Assembly (NCBI RefSeq): GCF_033568475.1
Contig: NC_133122.1
Location: 144,467,861 to 144,531,860, forward strand
From: Henckelia pumila
Lineage: Eukaryota > Streptophyta > Magnoliopsida > Lamiales > Gesneriaceae
Direction: 5' to 3'
Length of the DNA: 64,000 nt
Shown here: in pieces, positions 1 through 11,299 of the stretch
Layout: every line of letters starts with the position of its first letter
Numbering within the stretch: the stretch's first letter is position 1
Translations under genes and position numbers: made by a program
The notes under the pieces: model-generated
What the model was told of the DNA's origin: nothing
Databases searched by the model: none
What the model saw: only the letters and a program-made list of their open reading frames with translations

Positions 1-1064
1 CCCCAGCCCCCATGCAGCCCGGAAACTGGAACCCGACGGCTCTTCCCTTCCAACCCTAACCTGCGCGCAGCTGGACTCTTCACCCCTAAACCGATCGGCC
101 TAGCCCTTCTCAGACCCAAGCCCCTCCATGGTTCGATCCTTAGGCACCCTAGGACCCCTCTTGACCGAACCCTCAGCCCCGAACCAAGCATGGAGAGGAA
201 AAACGTGAGTTATGCATATGAAATCGAAACACAAGGCACCAACAACAACATAGAAATCGTTTTTCTGAAAATAATTTAAAGGAATTTCGATGCTTACTAT
301 AATCCATATAATATATACTGATATTGTACGAAAATATGAAAGAATTCATGCCTTTCACCGTAGATATGGATTTAACACGTGTAGGAAGGACTTCGGGACG
401 ACGGGACGACTTTGGCTTGCTTGGAACCTTGAAAACCGGCTATGGAGTCTTCTTGGAGGTTGGTTCGGTGAAGAAGGAGATGGAGAATGGATAGTGGAGG
501 TGGGCGGCTGATGGTGGAACGATCGGCAATAGGGTTTGGGTAGAATAGGTTTAATTTTGTGTTAATTAAAAATATAGGTTAAATAAATAAGGATAAAAGT
601 TTTAAATATTAAATATACAACTTAAACTCCTAATTAAAACTTTAAAAATCTGATAACAAAAAGAAAATCTCGAAATATTAATTTAAGGAAATTTTAAAAA
701 TACTAAAAAGTCAATATTTTGGCTAATTTTGGATAAAAAGGATTCCTAAAATTATATAAAATTAAATACTTAAGATTTTGAGATAATAAAACTCAAAATA
801 ATATTTTAAGGCTCCAAAAAGACTCATAAAATAATTTGGCTAGAAAGTTGTCATCTCGTCCGTCCACGGTCCCGTCTACGCGATCAAATAATAAAAATAC
901 TAAAAATTATAAAAATCACTAATTATGGGTTAAATGCTTAAAAATAAATTAAATCATGCATAAATAATTCACAGAATTATTTAACCCATAAATCATAAAT
1001 TTAAATAATTAAATATCCTAATTATGCAGGCGGATTTATGTAATTAAAAATACCGGGTGTTACA
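1..1064 (-). repeat. 3' LTR of the Tekay-like element, partial
   Basis: It matches 7513-8576 at a constant offset of 7512 and ends on the plus strand with TGTTACA, the complement of the TGTAACA LTR start. Only the first 1064 nt of a roughly 2670-nt LTR lie in the window. Short open frames here repeat in the other LTR copy and are not genes. Confidence 0.93.
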
Positions 1065-1081
1065 ATTCTCCCCCCCTTAAA
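1065..1081 (-). other. Polypurine tract next to the 3' LTR
   Basis: The plus strand reads attctcccccccttaa, so the minus strand carries a run of seven G in a purine tract directly abutting the 3' LTR. This is where plus-strand DNA synthesis would be primed. Confidence 0.85.
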
Positions 1082-1109
1082 TTGAATTTCGTCCTCGAAA
1101 TTAAAGTAC

Positions 1110-4100
1110 TTACCCGAACAACTCCGGGTAGCGAGTCCTCATATCCTCCTCGGTCTCCCAAGTAGCTTCCTCCTCCGAGTGATTCAGCCACTGGACTCTG
1201 ACCATCGGTATGACCCGCGTCCTAAGCCTCCGCTCCTCCCTAGCCAAGATCCGCACTGGTCTCTCCTCGTACACAAGATCTGGTGGCAACTGTAAGGGCT
1301 CGAAATCCAACACATGCGACGGGTTGGAGACATATCTCCGAAGCATGGATACATGGAAAACGTTGTGCACTGCCGCTAGCCCTGGAGGTAGAGCTAAACG
1401 ATAGGCCAACGTGCCAACTCGCTCCAAGATCTCGAATGGCCCTATATATCTCGGATTAAGCTTGCCTCTCCGTCCAAAACGCGCTACTCCCTTCATAGGT
1501 GACACCTTCAAGAATACGTGATCACCTACTGCGAACTCCAAATCGCGTCGTCTGGCATCTGCATAACTCTTCTGCCGACTCTGCGCAGTCCTCATCCTAT
1601 CTCGAATCTGCGTCACGATGTCAGCTGTCTGCTGCACAATCTTTGGACCCAACAAAATCCTCTCACCAACCTCATCCCAATGCACTGGAGATCTGCATCT
1701 CCTCCCATAAAGTGCTGCATAAGGAGCCATACCTATAGACGACTGAAAACTGTTGTTATAGGTAAACTCCACTAATGGCAGTCTAGTCTCCCAAGATCCT
1801 CGAAAATCGATGACACAAGCTCTCAAAAGATCCTCGAGAACCTGGATCACTCTCTCGGACTGACCATCTGTCTGGGGATGAAATGCTGTACTGAACAGAA
1901 GCCTAGTCCCCATAGCCGTGTGCAGACTCTTCCAAAACGCAGATGTGAATCTCGGATCTCTGTCTGACACAATAGACACTGGTATGCCATGCAGTCTAAC
2001 AATCTCTCTAATGTAAAGCTATGCATACTGTGTCAAAGTATAGTTAGTCCTCACCGGCAAGAAATGAGCTGACTTGGTGAGTCTATCCACAATCACCCAA
2101 ATCGCTGTGCACCCTCTGGCACTCCTCGGCAAGCCAACCACAAAGTCCATCGTAATATTCTCCCACTTCCATTCCGGAATAGGGAGAGGTCTAAGAAGTC
2201 CCGCTGGACGCTGATGCTCTGCTTTGACTTGCTGACAAGTCAAGCACTCTGACACCACTCTCCCGATGTCACTCTTCATCCCGGGCCACCAATACAATAA
2301 CTGCAAATCTCGGTACATCTTCGTACTTCCGGGGTGAATGGAGTACGGAGATGCATGAGCCTCTGCTAGAATCTCGGCTCTCAACTGATCAACGTTCGGT
2401 ACCCACATCCTCCCACGGTACTGAACGATGCCATCCTCCACTGTATACAAGAGACTACCTCTGGCCTCATCTCTCTGTCTCCATCGCTGTAGCTCCTCAT
2501 CAGTGGACTGTCCCTCTCTAATCCGATCTCTCAAAACTGGCTGCACCGTCAACACTGACAAGCTCGGTGCATGGCCGCTCGGATAGCACTCCAAACCAAA
2601 TCTCTGAATCTCGGTCTGTAGTGGTAACTGTACAGTCAAACATGATATCACTGACGACTTCCGACTCAAAGCATCTGCCACTACATTAGCCTTACCCGGA
2701 TGGTAGCTAATGTCACAGTCATAGTCCTTAACAAGCTCAAGCCATCTGCGCTGCCTCATGCTCAACTCCTTCTGGGTGAAGAAGTACTTGAGGCTCTTGT
2801 GGTCGGTGAAAATCTTGCACTTCTCGCCGTAAAGATAGTGCCTCCAGATTTTTAACGCAAATACCACTGCTGCAAGCTCCAAATCATGCGTCGGATAGTT
2901 CTGCTCATGAATCTTCAACTGTCGCGACGCATATGCGATAACTCTGCCACTCTGCATAAGTACTGCGCCCAAACCAAGCTTGGACGCGTCGGTGTACACC
3001 ACTAACTCCTCATGTGGCACTGTCATAGCTAACACAGGTGCTGAAGTAAGTGCATCCTTCAGCTGATCAAAGCTCCTCTGACAATCTGGACTCCAACTAT
3101 ACTTCGCGTTCTTCTTGGTTAAGGAAGTCAAGGGTACTGCAATAGAGGAAAAACCCTTGATGAACTTCCTATAGTATCCTGCCAAACCCAAGAAGCTACG
3201 AATCTCCGAAGCATTCTTTGGAATCCCCCAATCCCTCACTGCCTGCACCTTGGACTGATCCACTGCGATCCCATCCCTAGAAATAATGTGGCCTAGAAAC
3301 GCCACCTGCTCCAACCAAAACTCACACTTACTGAACTTTGCAAACAGTCGATGCTCCCTCAAAGTCTGCAAGGCTGTATGCAAATGCTGTGTATGCTCCT
3401 CAATGCTCCTCGAGTAGATCAATATGTCATCAATGAATACAATGACAAACTGATCTAGATACGGCTGGAAGACACGATGCATGAGATCCATAAAAACTGC
3501 TGGAGCATTGGTCAACCCAAAGGGCATCACCAAGAACTCATAGTGCCCATATCGTGTCCTAAAGGCAGTCTTAGACACGTCTGAATCTCTGACTCTCAGC
3601 TGATGGTAACCAGATCGCAGATCGATCTTGGAGAATACCGAAGCTCCCTGCAACTGATCGAATAAATCCTCTATCCTCGGTAGCGGATACTTATTCTTCA
3701 CTGTGACTCTGTTGAGCTCTCGGTAGTCAATACACAATCTCATGCTGCCGTCCTTCTTCTTCACAAACAACACTGGAGCTCCCCATGGAGAAAAGCTAGG
3801 ACGAACAAAGCCCTTCTCCAACAGCTCCTGAATCTGCTCCTTCAACTCTCTCATCTCTGTAGGAGCAAGTCGATACGGTGCCTTAGAGATAGGCACAGTA
3901 TCTGGCAACAACTCAATACTGAACTCCACCTCTCTCACTGGTGGAACTCCTGCCACATCGTCAGGAAAAACATCTGGATAGTCACGTACCACCTCTATGT
4001 CTGATAAAGATCTGCTAGAAACATCCGAGGTAGTGACCACACTAGCAAGAAAACCCTGACATCCATGGCGCAACAGTTTCCTCGCACGAACAAGTGATAT

Positions 4101-4483
4101 CATCTGAGGAATACTGCTAGACTGAGATGCAAAGAAAGTAAACATCTCACCTCCTGCTGGCTTCACTGACACTGTCCTACGTCGGAAATCAATCGAAGCT
4201 CCATTAACTGATAGCCAGTCCATACCCAAAATCAAGTCAAACCCAGTCAATGGAATAACCACTAGATCTGCTCGAATGGAGTGTCCCTGCAACTCCAATG
4301 CCAGATCCCTGATGACACTAGTGGTAGTGATAATCTGTTCGGATGGCATGGTAACATCGTAACCACTGTCTACAACCTCCGGTGAAATGCCTATCCGTCT
4401 GATAAAATCTCGGGAGATAAACGAATGCGTGGCTCCTGAATCTAGCAACGCAAACGTGGAGTTGCCTCCAACTAGAATTCTCC
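1110..4483 (-). pseudogene. pol: pol polyprotein of the Tekay-like element (PR-RT-RNase H-IN-chromodomain), one in-frame stop
   Basis: The open frame runs from the 3' end of a candidate intron (4483) to 2019, then continues in the same frame to 1110 after a single TAG at 2019-2021. Order of domains: aspartic protease (DSGATHSF), reverse transcriptase with FIDDIL near residue 338 of the segment that starts at 4448, RNase H ([11 protein letters not shown]), then integrase. Integrase has an HHCC zinc region (H..H..CLTCQQ), catalytic D (ITMDF), D (SDRDPRF) and E (DGQSERV), and a chromodomain-like C-terminus. The protease frame begins upstream of the apparent TTG at 4448. The stop falls between the first and second catalytic Asp of integrase, so this copy is probably not autonomous despite its young LTRs. 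The TAG could come from a C-to-T change, which is an inference. Confidence 0.9.
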
Positions 4484-4679
4484 CTGCACGCAGAAGATTC
4501 CCAACAATTCATACCACTATGCTCCCAAGGTTAAAATACTAAAATCCTTAATTCTAATCACAAAGAAACAAAATTCTTATTCTAGCATGCTGATAATTAA
4601 ACTCATGTAACAGGCATTCAGTTATAATCGCAATTAAACAAAAGCAAAGAATTGAAAAAGTTCTAGGGGTTAGGTATAC
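4484..4679 (-). other. Candidate 196-nt GT-AG intron between gag and pol
   Basis: On the minus strand gag reads up to G4680 and is followed by GTATACC; the far end reads TGCGTGCAG before G4483. Gag and pol are in different frames. Removing exactly 4484-4679 joins them in one frame with a Gly codon across the junction, and neither side has a stop. Without splicing, gag ends after four more codons at a TAG (4663-4665). The boundaries fit plant splice signals. The alternative is a simple insertion or frameshift event. Confidence 0.55.
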
Positions 4680-5736
4680 CGGTGATCAAGGAGGTATCTG
4701 GGTCTGCCTCCTCAGCCTGCATCACATAAACTCGCCCACTGACATTCTGCCTCTGCGGGCAGTTGGCAATCTGATGCCCTGGCTCCTTGCAACGATAGCA
4801 GACTCCTGCTCCCATAAGACACTGCCCGGAATGCATCTTCTGACACTTCGGACACACTGGATATCTCCCTGGAGTAGGGGCCCCGCCCCTAGTCTGCTGC
4901 TGTGGCTTCCCCTGAGGCCTCTGCTGATTCGGGCCCTTAGATGGCCCTGTAGACTGTTTCTTCGCAGGTGGCTGCGAAGATGGTCGCTGATACCCTGTCT
5001 GCACAAACTGCCTCTTACCCTGCTGCTCTCTCTGTATCTCCCTCCGTCCCTCCTCGGAACGCAAGGCCCTGCTGACTGCAGACTCATATGTAAAGACGTC
5101 TGCCATACGTACGTCATGCCTGATCTCAGCCTTCAGGCCCTCCACAAACTGTCGCAGCTTCTCCTGCGGACTATCAGCAATCATGGGCACAAAGTGACAG
5201 CCCCTCTCAAACTGGCTCACATACTCCACAACCGACCTGTCCCCCTGACGGAGACTCATGAACTCACGGATCATGCGACTGCGCACATCCTCGGTGAAGT
5301 ACTTGGCGTAGAAGATACGCCTGAACTCGGCCCACGTCAGTGTAGGTAGATGGACCCCTCTAACTGCACCCTCCCACCAAAGGGCTGCATCGCCTCGCAT
5401 CATGTACGTCGCACAGCTCACCCTGTCGGTGTCTGTGATCCCCATATAATCGAAAATGGACTCAAGAGAGCGAATCCATCCCTCAGCCACCAACGGATCG
5501 GTGGTCCCCACAAACTCCTTAGGCCCCTTCTTCTGGAACCTCTCTGCGACGTCCTCCTCGTGGGACAGTCTGGGACGGGCAGCCTGCTGCTCCAGCAAGG
5601 CAGTAATACCCGCCATCATCGTGGCACTGGCCTGCTCCAGTGCTGTCATGGGGTGCTGCTGAGGTGGCGGTGGAGGTGGAGGTGGAGGTCTCCCACGTCG
5701 GTTCACTGGTCTGGGAGGCATTCTGCACCACCACAT
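4663..5736 (-). CDS. gag: gag of the Tekay-like element
   Basis: Gag encodes the capsid/nucleocapsid protein that packages element RNA. The 357-codon frame contains a proline-run N-terminus, a retrotransposon gag capsid domain (residues about 65-220, including AEGWIRSLESIFDYMG and YVSQFERG), a basic Q-rich linker, and a CCHC zinc knuckle (CYRCKEPGHQIANC) near the end. The first ATG is at 5736. A second Met at codon 6 (5721) starts the MPPR motif usual for these gags and may be the true start. The frame ends at 4663 unless the intron at 4484-4679 is removed, in which case gag fuses to pol. No internal stop was seen. Confidence 0.88.
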   Translation of the reverse strand: MWWCRMPPRPVNRRGRPPPPPPPPPQQHPMTALEQASATMMAGITALLEQQAARPRLSHEEDVAERFQKKGPKEFVGTTDPLVAEGWIRSLESIFDYMGITDTDRVSCATYMMRGDAALWWEGAVRGVHLPTLTWAEFRRIFYAKYFTEDVRSRMIREFMSLRQGDRSVVEYVSQFERGCHFVPMIADSPQEKLRQFVEGLKAEIRHDVRMADVFTYESAVSRALRSEEGRREIQREQQGKRQFVQTGYQRPSSQPPAKKQSTGPSKGPNQQRPQGKPQQQTRGGAPTPGRYPVCPKCQKMHSGQCLMGAGVCYRCKEPGHQIANCPQRQNVSGRVYVMQAEEADPDTSLITGIPNP

Positions 5737-5892
5737 ATTACTTTACGTAAATCGCCATGCATAACTAAGTGTTTAAAATTAAGGCTAACTTAAATTCTAG
5801 AAATTAAATCATACTATAAACATTTAAAACTTACAGATCGGTAGCGTGAATTTCTGAGCTAGCATAGCAGTAGTGACCCCTCCAAGGACCGT

Positions 5893-5904
5893 GCTCTAAT
5901 ACCA
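5893..5904 (-). other. Primer binding site, initiator-Met tRNA type
   Basis: The minus strand reads TGGTATTAGAGC two bases inside the 5' LTR. It matches the canonical plant tRNA-iMet PBS (TGGTATCAGAGC) with one mismatch. Confidence 0.8.
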
Positions 5905-5906
5905 AC

Positions 5907-8576
5907 TGAAACGACCCTAACTCTCTAATAAATAAATATGCGGAAATTTTTTTTTTTTTTTTTATACTACTAAATAAAATATGTACATATATGCCCATAC
6001 ATATATGCACTGAATTAAAATACTTAAAATAAATACATGACTAAATAAATAAATAATTAAATACTTAAGAAAAATGCAATCCTTAAAATAATTAAACATT
6101 TGAGTCAACCCTAGAATTAAAAATATACTGCATAAATAAAATAATAAAATGTGTCATGCACTAAAAATATTTAATAAAATATTCCAATAAACCTCAACCA
6201 ATAAAAATATTAAAATGTATCATGACACTCAAACATGGTGACTCAGAAGCTGTCACGGTCACGGGGCTACTGCAGCGCTGCTCATACGTCCTCACCACCG
6301 GTAGGAGTAACCTGTTCCTCTACGTACTCACCTGCACCATATCAGTGTAGTGAGCCTAGAGGCCCAACATGCATACTAACAAGGGTTTAAAATAATTTAA
6401 ATCAATTTAATACTAATACATACATATACATGAATGAGCATGCTTAAAAATTACATAACATAAATTACATAAATAAACATACATAACATACATAATATCA
6501 TACATACATAAGTTGTTGAGCATTTATTTTCTGAACATCGAGTGGTCCTATCCGTAAGTGTGACCCATAGTGCGACTGATCAGTCTAAGAAACCATCGTA
6601 CGAGGCTGGTGGCGAACCACCCATACATAAATGGCAGAAAACTGCCCATACATAAATGACAGAAACTGTCCATACATAAATGGCCACACTACTTCAATTT
6701 CCACCTAAAATATTTTATTTGCTCAACCATAGAAGTTCAATCATAGCATAAAAATTGATTTCATGAATGCATGTACTTAAATAAATTGTGTGTCCTTCAT
6801 ATATATTTAATTTAATTTTTTTACTAACATATAAATATTAAAATAACTTAAATGCATAAAAATAATTAAATATATAATCAGGACACATGCAATTTTCTCA
6901 TGGATGGTTCTGGACTGCTGGCCTTACATTCAAGCCCATTAACTTAAATCTGGCCCATTAACATACTTAAGCCCAATATCTTAATCTTTAAGTCCAATTA
7001 ATTAATCTAAGCCCAATTAAATTAATTAAGCCCATTAAAATTACACTAAGCCCAATAACACTTAAACTGGCCCATTGGGCCCAAAAACCCAAAGACTGGC
7101 CCATTAACTTTTATGGGCCCAAAAGCCCACAAAATTAATGGACTAACTTAATTAAAATTTTAAAAGTCCAAATAAAATTATTTGGGAGTCCAAATAATTT
7201 TATTTCAATTAAATTGACTCAAAAACCCATTATTTCATAAAATATTTTAAAAATAAAAAGACTCGAGCCCGGCTCACCTAACCCGGACCCGGACCCACTT
7301 AACCCGACCCACTAATCTACTGACCCGACCCGAGCCCCCACGACCCGACCCGGTACCCTGAAACCCTAAAACCCGAACCCCCTTACTTCCCCATGGCCGC
7401 GGCCGTGAGCAGCAGCCATTCCATGGCTGCTGCCGGCCGGCTCCGGCCGCCCCTGGCCGGAGCGCCGCCGCCCGGACGTAGCCCACGTCCGGGCGGACCT
7501 AACCTGTCCGAACCCCAGCCCCCATGCAGCCCGGAAACTGGAACCCGACGGCTCTTCCCTTCCAACCCTAACCTGCGCGCAGCTGGACTCTTCACCCCTA
7601 AACCGATCGGCCTAGCCCTTCTCAGACCCAAGCCCCTCCATGGTTCGATCCTTAGGCACCCTAGGACCCCTCTTGACCGAACCCTCAGCCCCGAACCAAG
7701 CATGGAGAGGAAAAACGTGAGTTATGCATATGAAATCGAAACACAAGGCACCAACAACAACATAGAAATCGTTTTTCTGAAAATAATTTAAAGGAATTTC
7801 GATGCTTACTATAATCCATATAATATATACTGATATTGTACAAAAATATGAAAGAATTCATGCCTTTCACCGTAGATATGGATTTAACACGTGTAGGAAG
7901 GACTTCGGGACGACGGGACGACTTTGGCTTGCTTGGAACCTTGAAAACCGGCTATGGAGTCTTCTTGGAGGTTGGTTCGGTGAAGAAGGAGATGGAGAAT
8001 GGATAGTGGAGGTGGGCGGCTGATGGTGGAACGATCGGCAATAGGGTTTGGGTAGAATAGGTTTAATTTTGTGTTAATTAAAAATATAGGTTAAATAAAT
8101 AAGGATAAAAGTTTTAAATATTAAATATACAACTTAAAATCCTAATTAAAACTTTAAAAATCTGATAACAAAAAGAAAATCTCGAAATATTAATTTAAGG
8201 AAATTTTAAAAATACTAAAAAGTCAATATTTTGGCTAATTTTGGATAAAAAGGATTCCTAAAATTATATAAAATTAAATATTTAAGATTTTGAGATAATA
8301 AAACTCAAAATAATATTTTAAGGCTCCAAAAAGACTCATAAAATAATTTGGCTAGAAAGTTGTCATCTCGTCCGTCCACGGTCCCGTCTACGCGATCAAA
8401 TAATAAAAATACTAAAAATTATAAAAATCACTAATTATGGGTTAAATGCTTAAAAATAAATTAAATCATGCATAAATAATTCACAGAATTATTTAACCCA
8501 TAAATCATAAATTTAAATAATTAAATATCCTAATTATGCAGGCGGATTTATGTAATTAAAAATACCGGGTGTTACA
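5907..8576 (-). repeat. 5' LTR of the Tekay-like element, about 2.67 kb
   Basis: The LTR is bounded on the plus strand by TGAAACGACC at 5907 and TGTTACA at 8576 (TG..CA in element orientation). It includes three tandem copies of a roughly 27-nt unit built on ccatacataaatg (about 6619-6684) and a cluster of GGCCCA/AGCCCA motifs (about 6905-7135). A GC-rich stretch (7265-7720) produces spurious open frames. No gene is supported inside it. Confidence 0.93.
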
Positions 8577-9623
8577 ATTTTCACTTCTTTCCATCCTTCT
8601 GGAGATCTAAGTTTTCCTATTATAGAAAACTCTTTTTTTTTCTGGTGGAATTTCTTGAATAGGTGATTTGTCCCATCTCCTGCTTGTCATTCTGTCTCAT
8701 TGGAAAGATAACCTTCGGGGTTCTATTTTAAGGTCTCTGTATAGAACCGGTCTGTCTTGAATTTGAATGTCTGTTTTCTGAATTAAAGGAAACTCGATTC
8801 TTTCTAGGTATATTGCTTGAGAAACTTTCCCAAAGATCTCTGAAATTTCAATGAACTCATTTCTAATAAATAATTCAAAATGGTGAGTATTAGAAAGAAC
8901 ATATGAAATTTGATACGTAATAGAATATGGCCTATTACCTTCCTTCATTAGTCTTTTTTCCTTGAAATTTTGATGCAAAGTCAAGGCTCGACTAAAATCT
9001 CTATCAGCTAAATTGTAGGCTATTCTTGGATAAATAACTCCCACAATTTTTCCTGCACATAAATTTCCCGAGATAGTTCCTAGAACCGCATCTTGTATAT
9101 TCCCCATTCTTTTATCGCATACTACGATATCTATGAGTGAATCTATTCCCTCTTTAAAAGTAGCCTTGATCATAATCTGGATTTTTCCAATATGAATCCA
9201 AGACATTGTCTTTGCTACTTCTACTTTTAATTTCTGTAATTCTTCTCGAATTTCTTCAAAGGGAATTAACTGCATTTCAATTTGATTACTGGTTAGTTCC
9301 ATAGGGATCGCCATTTTCCTTCTGGATACCTTATAAATCAAATTATGTCTTCTTTGTCTTAGCCCTAGGTTTCCTAAGACTCTTTCAACTTGTCCTACCA
9401 AAAATCCTTGGTACTTCTGTAATGTTGGATTTTCTCTCATAATCATTTGGACCATATTATGAGATATCGTAGTTTGACTAAAGAACTCAGCCAAACTTTC
9501 ATGTGTTTCATGGCGAAACACTTCCTCTTTACTCTGATTCTGATTCTGATTCATCTTCAGAAACTTCTCGACTAAACAATATCTTTTCTTCGTATATGCT
9601 TTCATCTGAGGGGATATCCTCAA
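8577..9623 (-). pseudogene. Pararetrovirus movement-protein-like fragment
   Basis: The 308-codon open frame (9623-8697) has features of caulimovirid 30K-superfamily movement proteins, which line plasmodesmata for cell-to-cell spread. These are a central beta-rich core with IKATFKEGID and IVVCDKRM, a GNLCAGKIVGVIYPRIA stretch, and a NLADRDFSRALTLHQ segment followed by SITYQISYVLSN. The frame stops at 8697. A second frame with coding-like composition continues to 8577, where the Tekay element begins, so the C-terminus is lost or frameshifted. The start at 9623 is only the first start-like codon after a stop and not a proven N-terminus. Confidence 0.7.
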
Positions 9624-10928
9624 ATTGATATACTTGGACTAGATCTTGAAAGAAGACCACATCATCCATATCTGGTGTTGCTTCAAAGAGTTTAACTCAT
9701 TTTTTCTCGTTTTCTGGACAATTTGTAGATATATGTCCTCTTGCTCCACATGTCCAGCAGTTGCAATCCTTGAAACTTTCACTTGCTCTTGTATGAGTTC
9801 TTCTGAAAGTTCTTCTTGATGGTGTTCTTCCCATGCTTTGTGATGAGCCTGTTGCTGGGATGTTCTTGTAGGTCCACTTCTTCTACCTGATCTATAGGAT
9901 CTGGCCTTTTGTTTGAACCAAAATGTTCTTGGTTTCCAAGAACTTTTCATTCTTTTATTATAGGGATTATTTCTGAATTTTTTCCTTTTAAATCTCTGTG
10001 ATCTGTTTTCAATGATCGTTGGAAGATCATTTTCTCTACAACACAAAGGTGTACACTTATCTATACCCCTTATTTTCTTGTAGTTCTTCTGTAATGCTGC
10101 CATATGACACCATTCTGCTAATTTTCCTTTCAAAAAGGAGGCACGTCTTGCCAATGTATCAAGATTGCCTGGAACATATTCTTGAATCAGCATTTCTCTC
10201 CAGAGACTTGACATTTTTGCAAAAAATAGCTGAATAGCTATATTTTTCTCGACTCCCGAATTCCATCTGTATTTAGTGAATAACATAATGTATTCATCAA
10301 CTAAGCAGATATCATGTAACTCGAGGCTATAAAGAGCTTGAGTATATCTTCTCTTTTTCTCTTTATCTTGATTATTGAAATAGTCTACCCCTATAAATTG
10401 TGCTTTAAATAGGGTGGTCATTCTTTCTCCAATCTCGCTGAGGGATTCTCCTGCTAAGATTGATTCCTTAGTTTCTGGCATAGTCATCTCCTATGTGATC
10501 TTAACAGATCCCATTAGACTCATTTCTAGAAGTTTAATGAATCCTTCTTTATTGAGATCTAATGTCCCTGCTGCTAATCTCATATCTGACGTCCAATCAT
10601 CTATAAGATCTTCTCTGTTTTTGAAGTCCAAAACATCAAGGTTTAACATAACCCCGTAAGGATGTATTGGATCTAAAACAGTTTTTCCGTAAGGAGTTTG
10701 ATGGAGTGGGATTTTACTCCTTCTCAATTTGGTTCCTACTGGATGTGAATTTTCTCCAACCTAGAACTCACTATGTGGTTCTTCTGTTTTAACCACATAT
10801 CTTGGGGGATTCCCTATGGGTTGTTCACCCTTAGGGAAATTCATTTTTAGATCTACTACTTTGAGATTCGCAAAAGAATCCGCAAGATCTTGTAGATCCT
10901 CGAGATTTAATCTTTCTAAAGTAGTCAT
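9624..10928 (-). pseudogene. Pararetrovirus coat-protein-like relic
   Basis: An ATG at 10928 overlaps the stop of the preceding frame (TGATG). The frame then runs through TAG at 10761-10763 and TAG at 10491-10493 to about 9.8 kb, all in one phase. The middle part (about 10420-10080) has a capsid-like alpha-helical composition, followed by a Lys/Arg-rich tract (about 10000-9870). The zinc knuckle (9766-9718, starting CNCWTCG) and an acidic Ser/Glu tail (about 9560-9530) lie in a different phase, so at least one frameshift occurred near 9.8 kb. The C-X-C-X2-C-X4-H-X4-C pattern is the main identifier of caulimovirid coat proteins. It is non-functional as it stands. Confidence 0.68.
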
Positions 10929-11299
10929 CAGATAGTGTTTTTCTCTGATACTGCTTTTATAAGATAATACATCATTTCATCATTGGTTAAAGGTTTTTGG
11001 ACCATTTTGGTTTTACCTTTCTGATGTAACAAAGGTTCGGTACCAAATAAGAGTGGTAACCTTCCTCCTATATTTCTTTTTCTAGAATCCGAAGTGTGTT
11101 CTAGATTTATGATTTTATTTTGAAGATCCTTTAGGTTTCCAAGAATTTCTTCTTGTTTCTTAAGGATTTCTTCAATTTGCCGAGGTATTTCATACAGCTG
11201 ATTGCTGTAATATTGTACCATCTTTTGAATTTCTCTAAGATCTCCGGAGAGTTTAGAGGAATCTGGGGTAATCTCTAAAAATTGAGAGTTAGAAATCAT
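10928..11299 (-). pseudogene. Small coiled-coil protein frame upstream of the coat-protein relic
   Basis: This intact 123-codon frame has a heptad-like segment (about residues 15-70, rich in Ile/Leu/Glu/Lys, including IEEILKKQEEILGNLK) and a basic C-terminal part. Its TGA overlaps the ATG of the coat frame, a coupling common in compact pararetroviral genomes. It could be a virion-associated-like protein or simply the 5' part of a polyprotein separated by mutation. I do not recognise it with certainty. Confidence 0.5.

Larger units (their letters stand above)
1..8576 (-). mobile_element. Ty3/gypsy chromovirus (Tekay/Del-like) LTR retrotransposon, left end outside window
   Basis: Read on the minus strand the order is 5' LTR (8576-5907), PBS, gag, PR-RT-RNase H-integrase, PPT, then the first 1064 nt of the 3' LTR, which runs off the window. 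LTRs start TGTAACACCC and end GGTCGTTTCA in element orientation. LTRs of about 2.7 kb, the gag-PR-RT-RH-IN order and a chromodomain-like integrase tail (ending near EEATWE) fit the Tekay/Del chromovirus clade. I noticed only three substitutions and no net length change between 1-1064 and 7513-8576, so the insertion is young. The target duplication cannot be checked because the left end is missing. It sits inside the pararetrovirus relic at 8577. Confidence 0.93.
8577..11299 (-). mobile_element. Endogenous pararetrovirus (Caulimoviridae) relic, truncated
   Basis: The minus strand carries, in order, a small coiled-coil frame, a coat-protein-like frame with the caulimovirid C-X-C-X2-C-X4-H-X4-C zinc knuckle, and a movement-protein-like frame. 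All have stops or frameshifts. Coat protein upstream of movement protein is the order known for cavemovirus and solendovirus polyproteins, unlike badna- or tungroviruses where movement protein comes first. Protease/RT would follow to the left, but the Tekay LTR interrupts the relic at 8576. Assignment below family level is inference. Confidence 0.75.

Noticed and set aside
4774-5793. Long plus-strand frames opposite gag
   Set aside because: Mirror frames of the well-supported minus-strand gag.
7274-7791. Overlapping frames in the GC-rich part of the Tekay LTR
   Set aside because: GC-rich low-complexity sequence in an LTR. The frames exist on both strands and repeat with the LTR copies.
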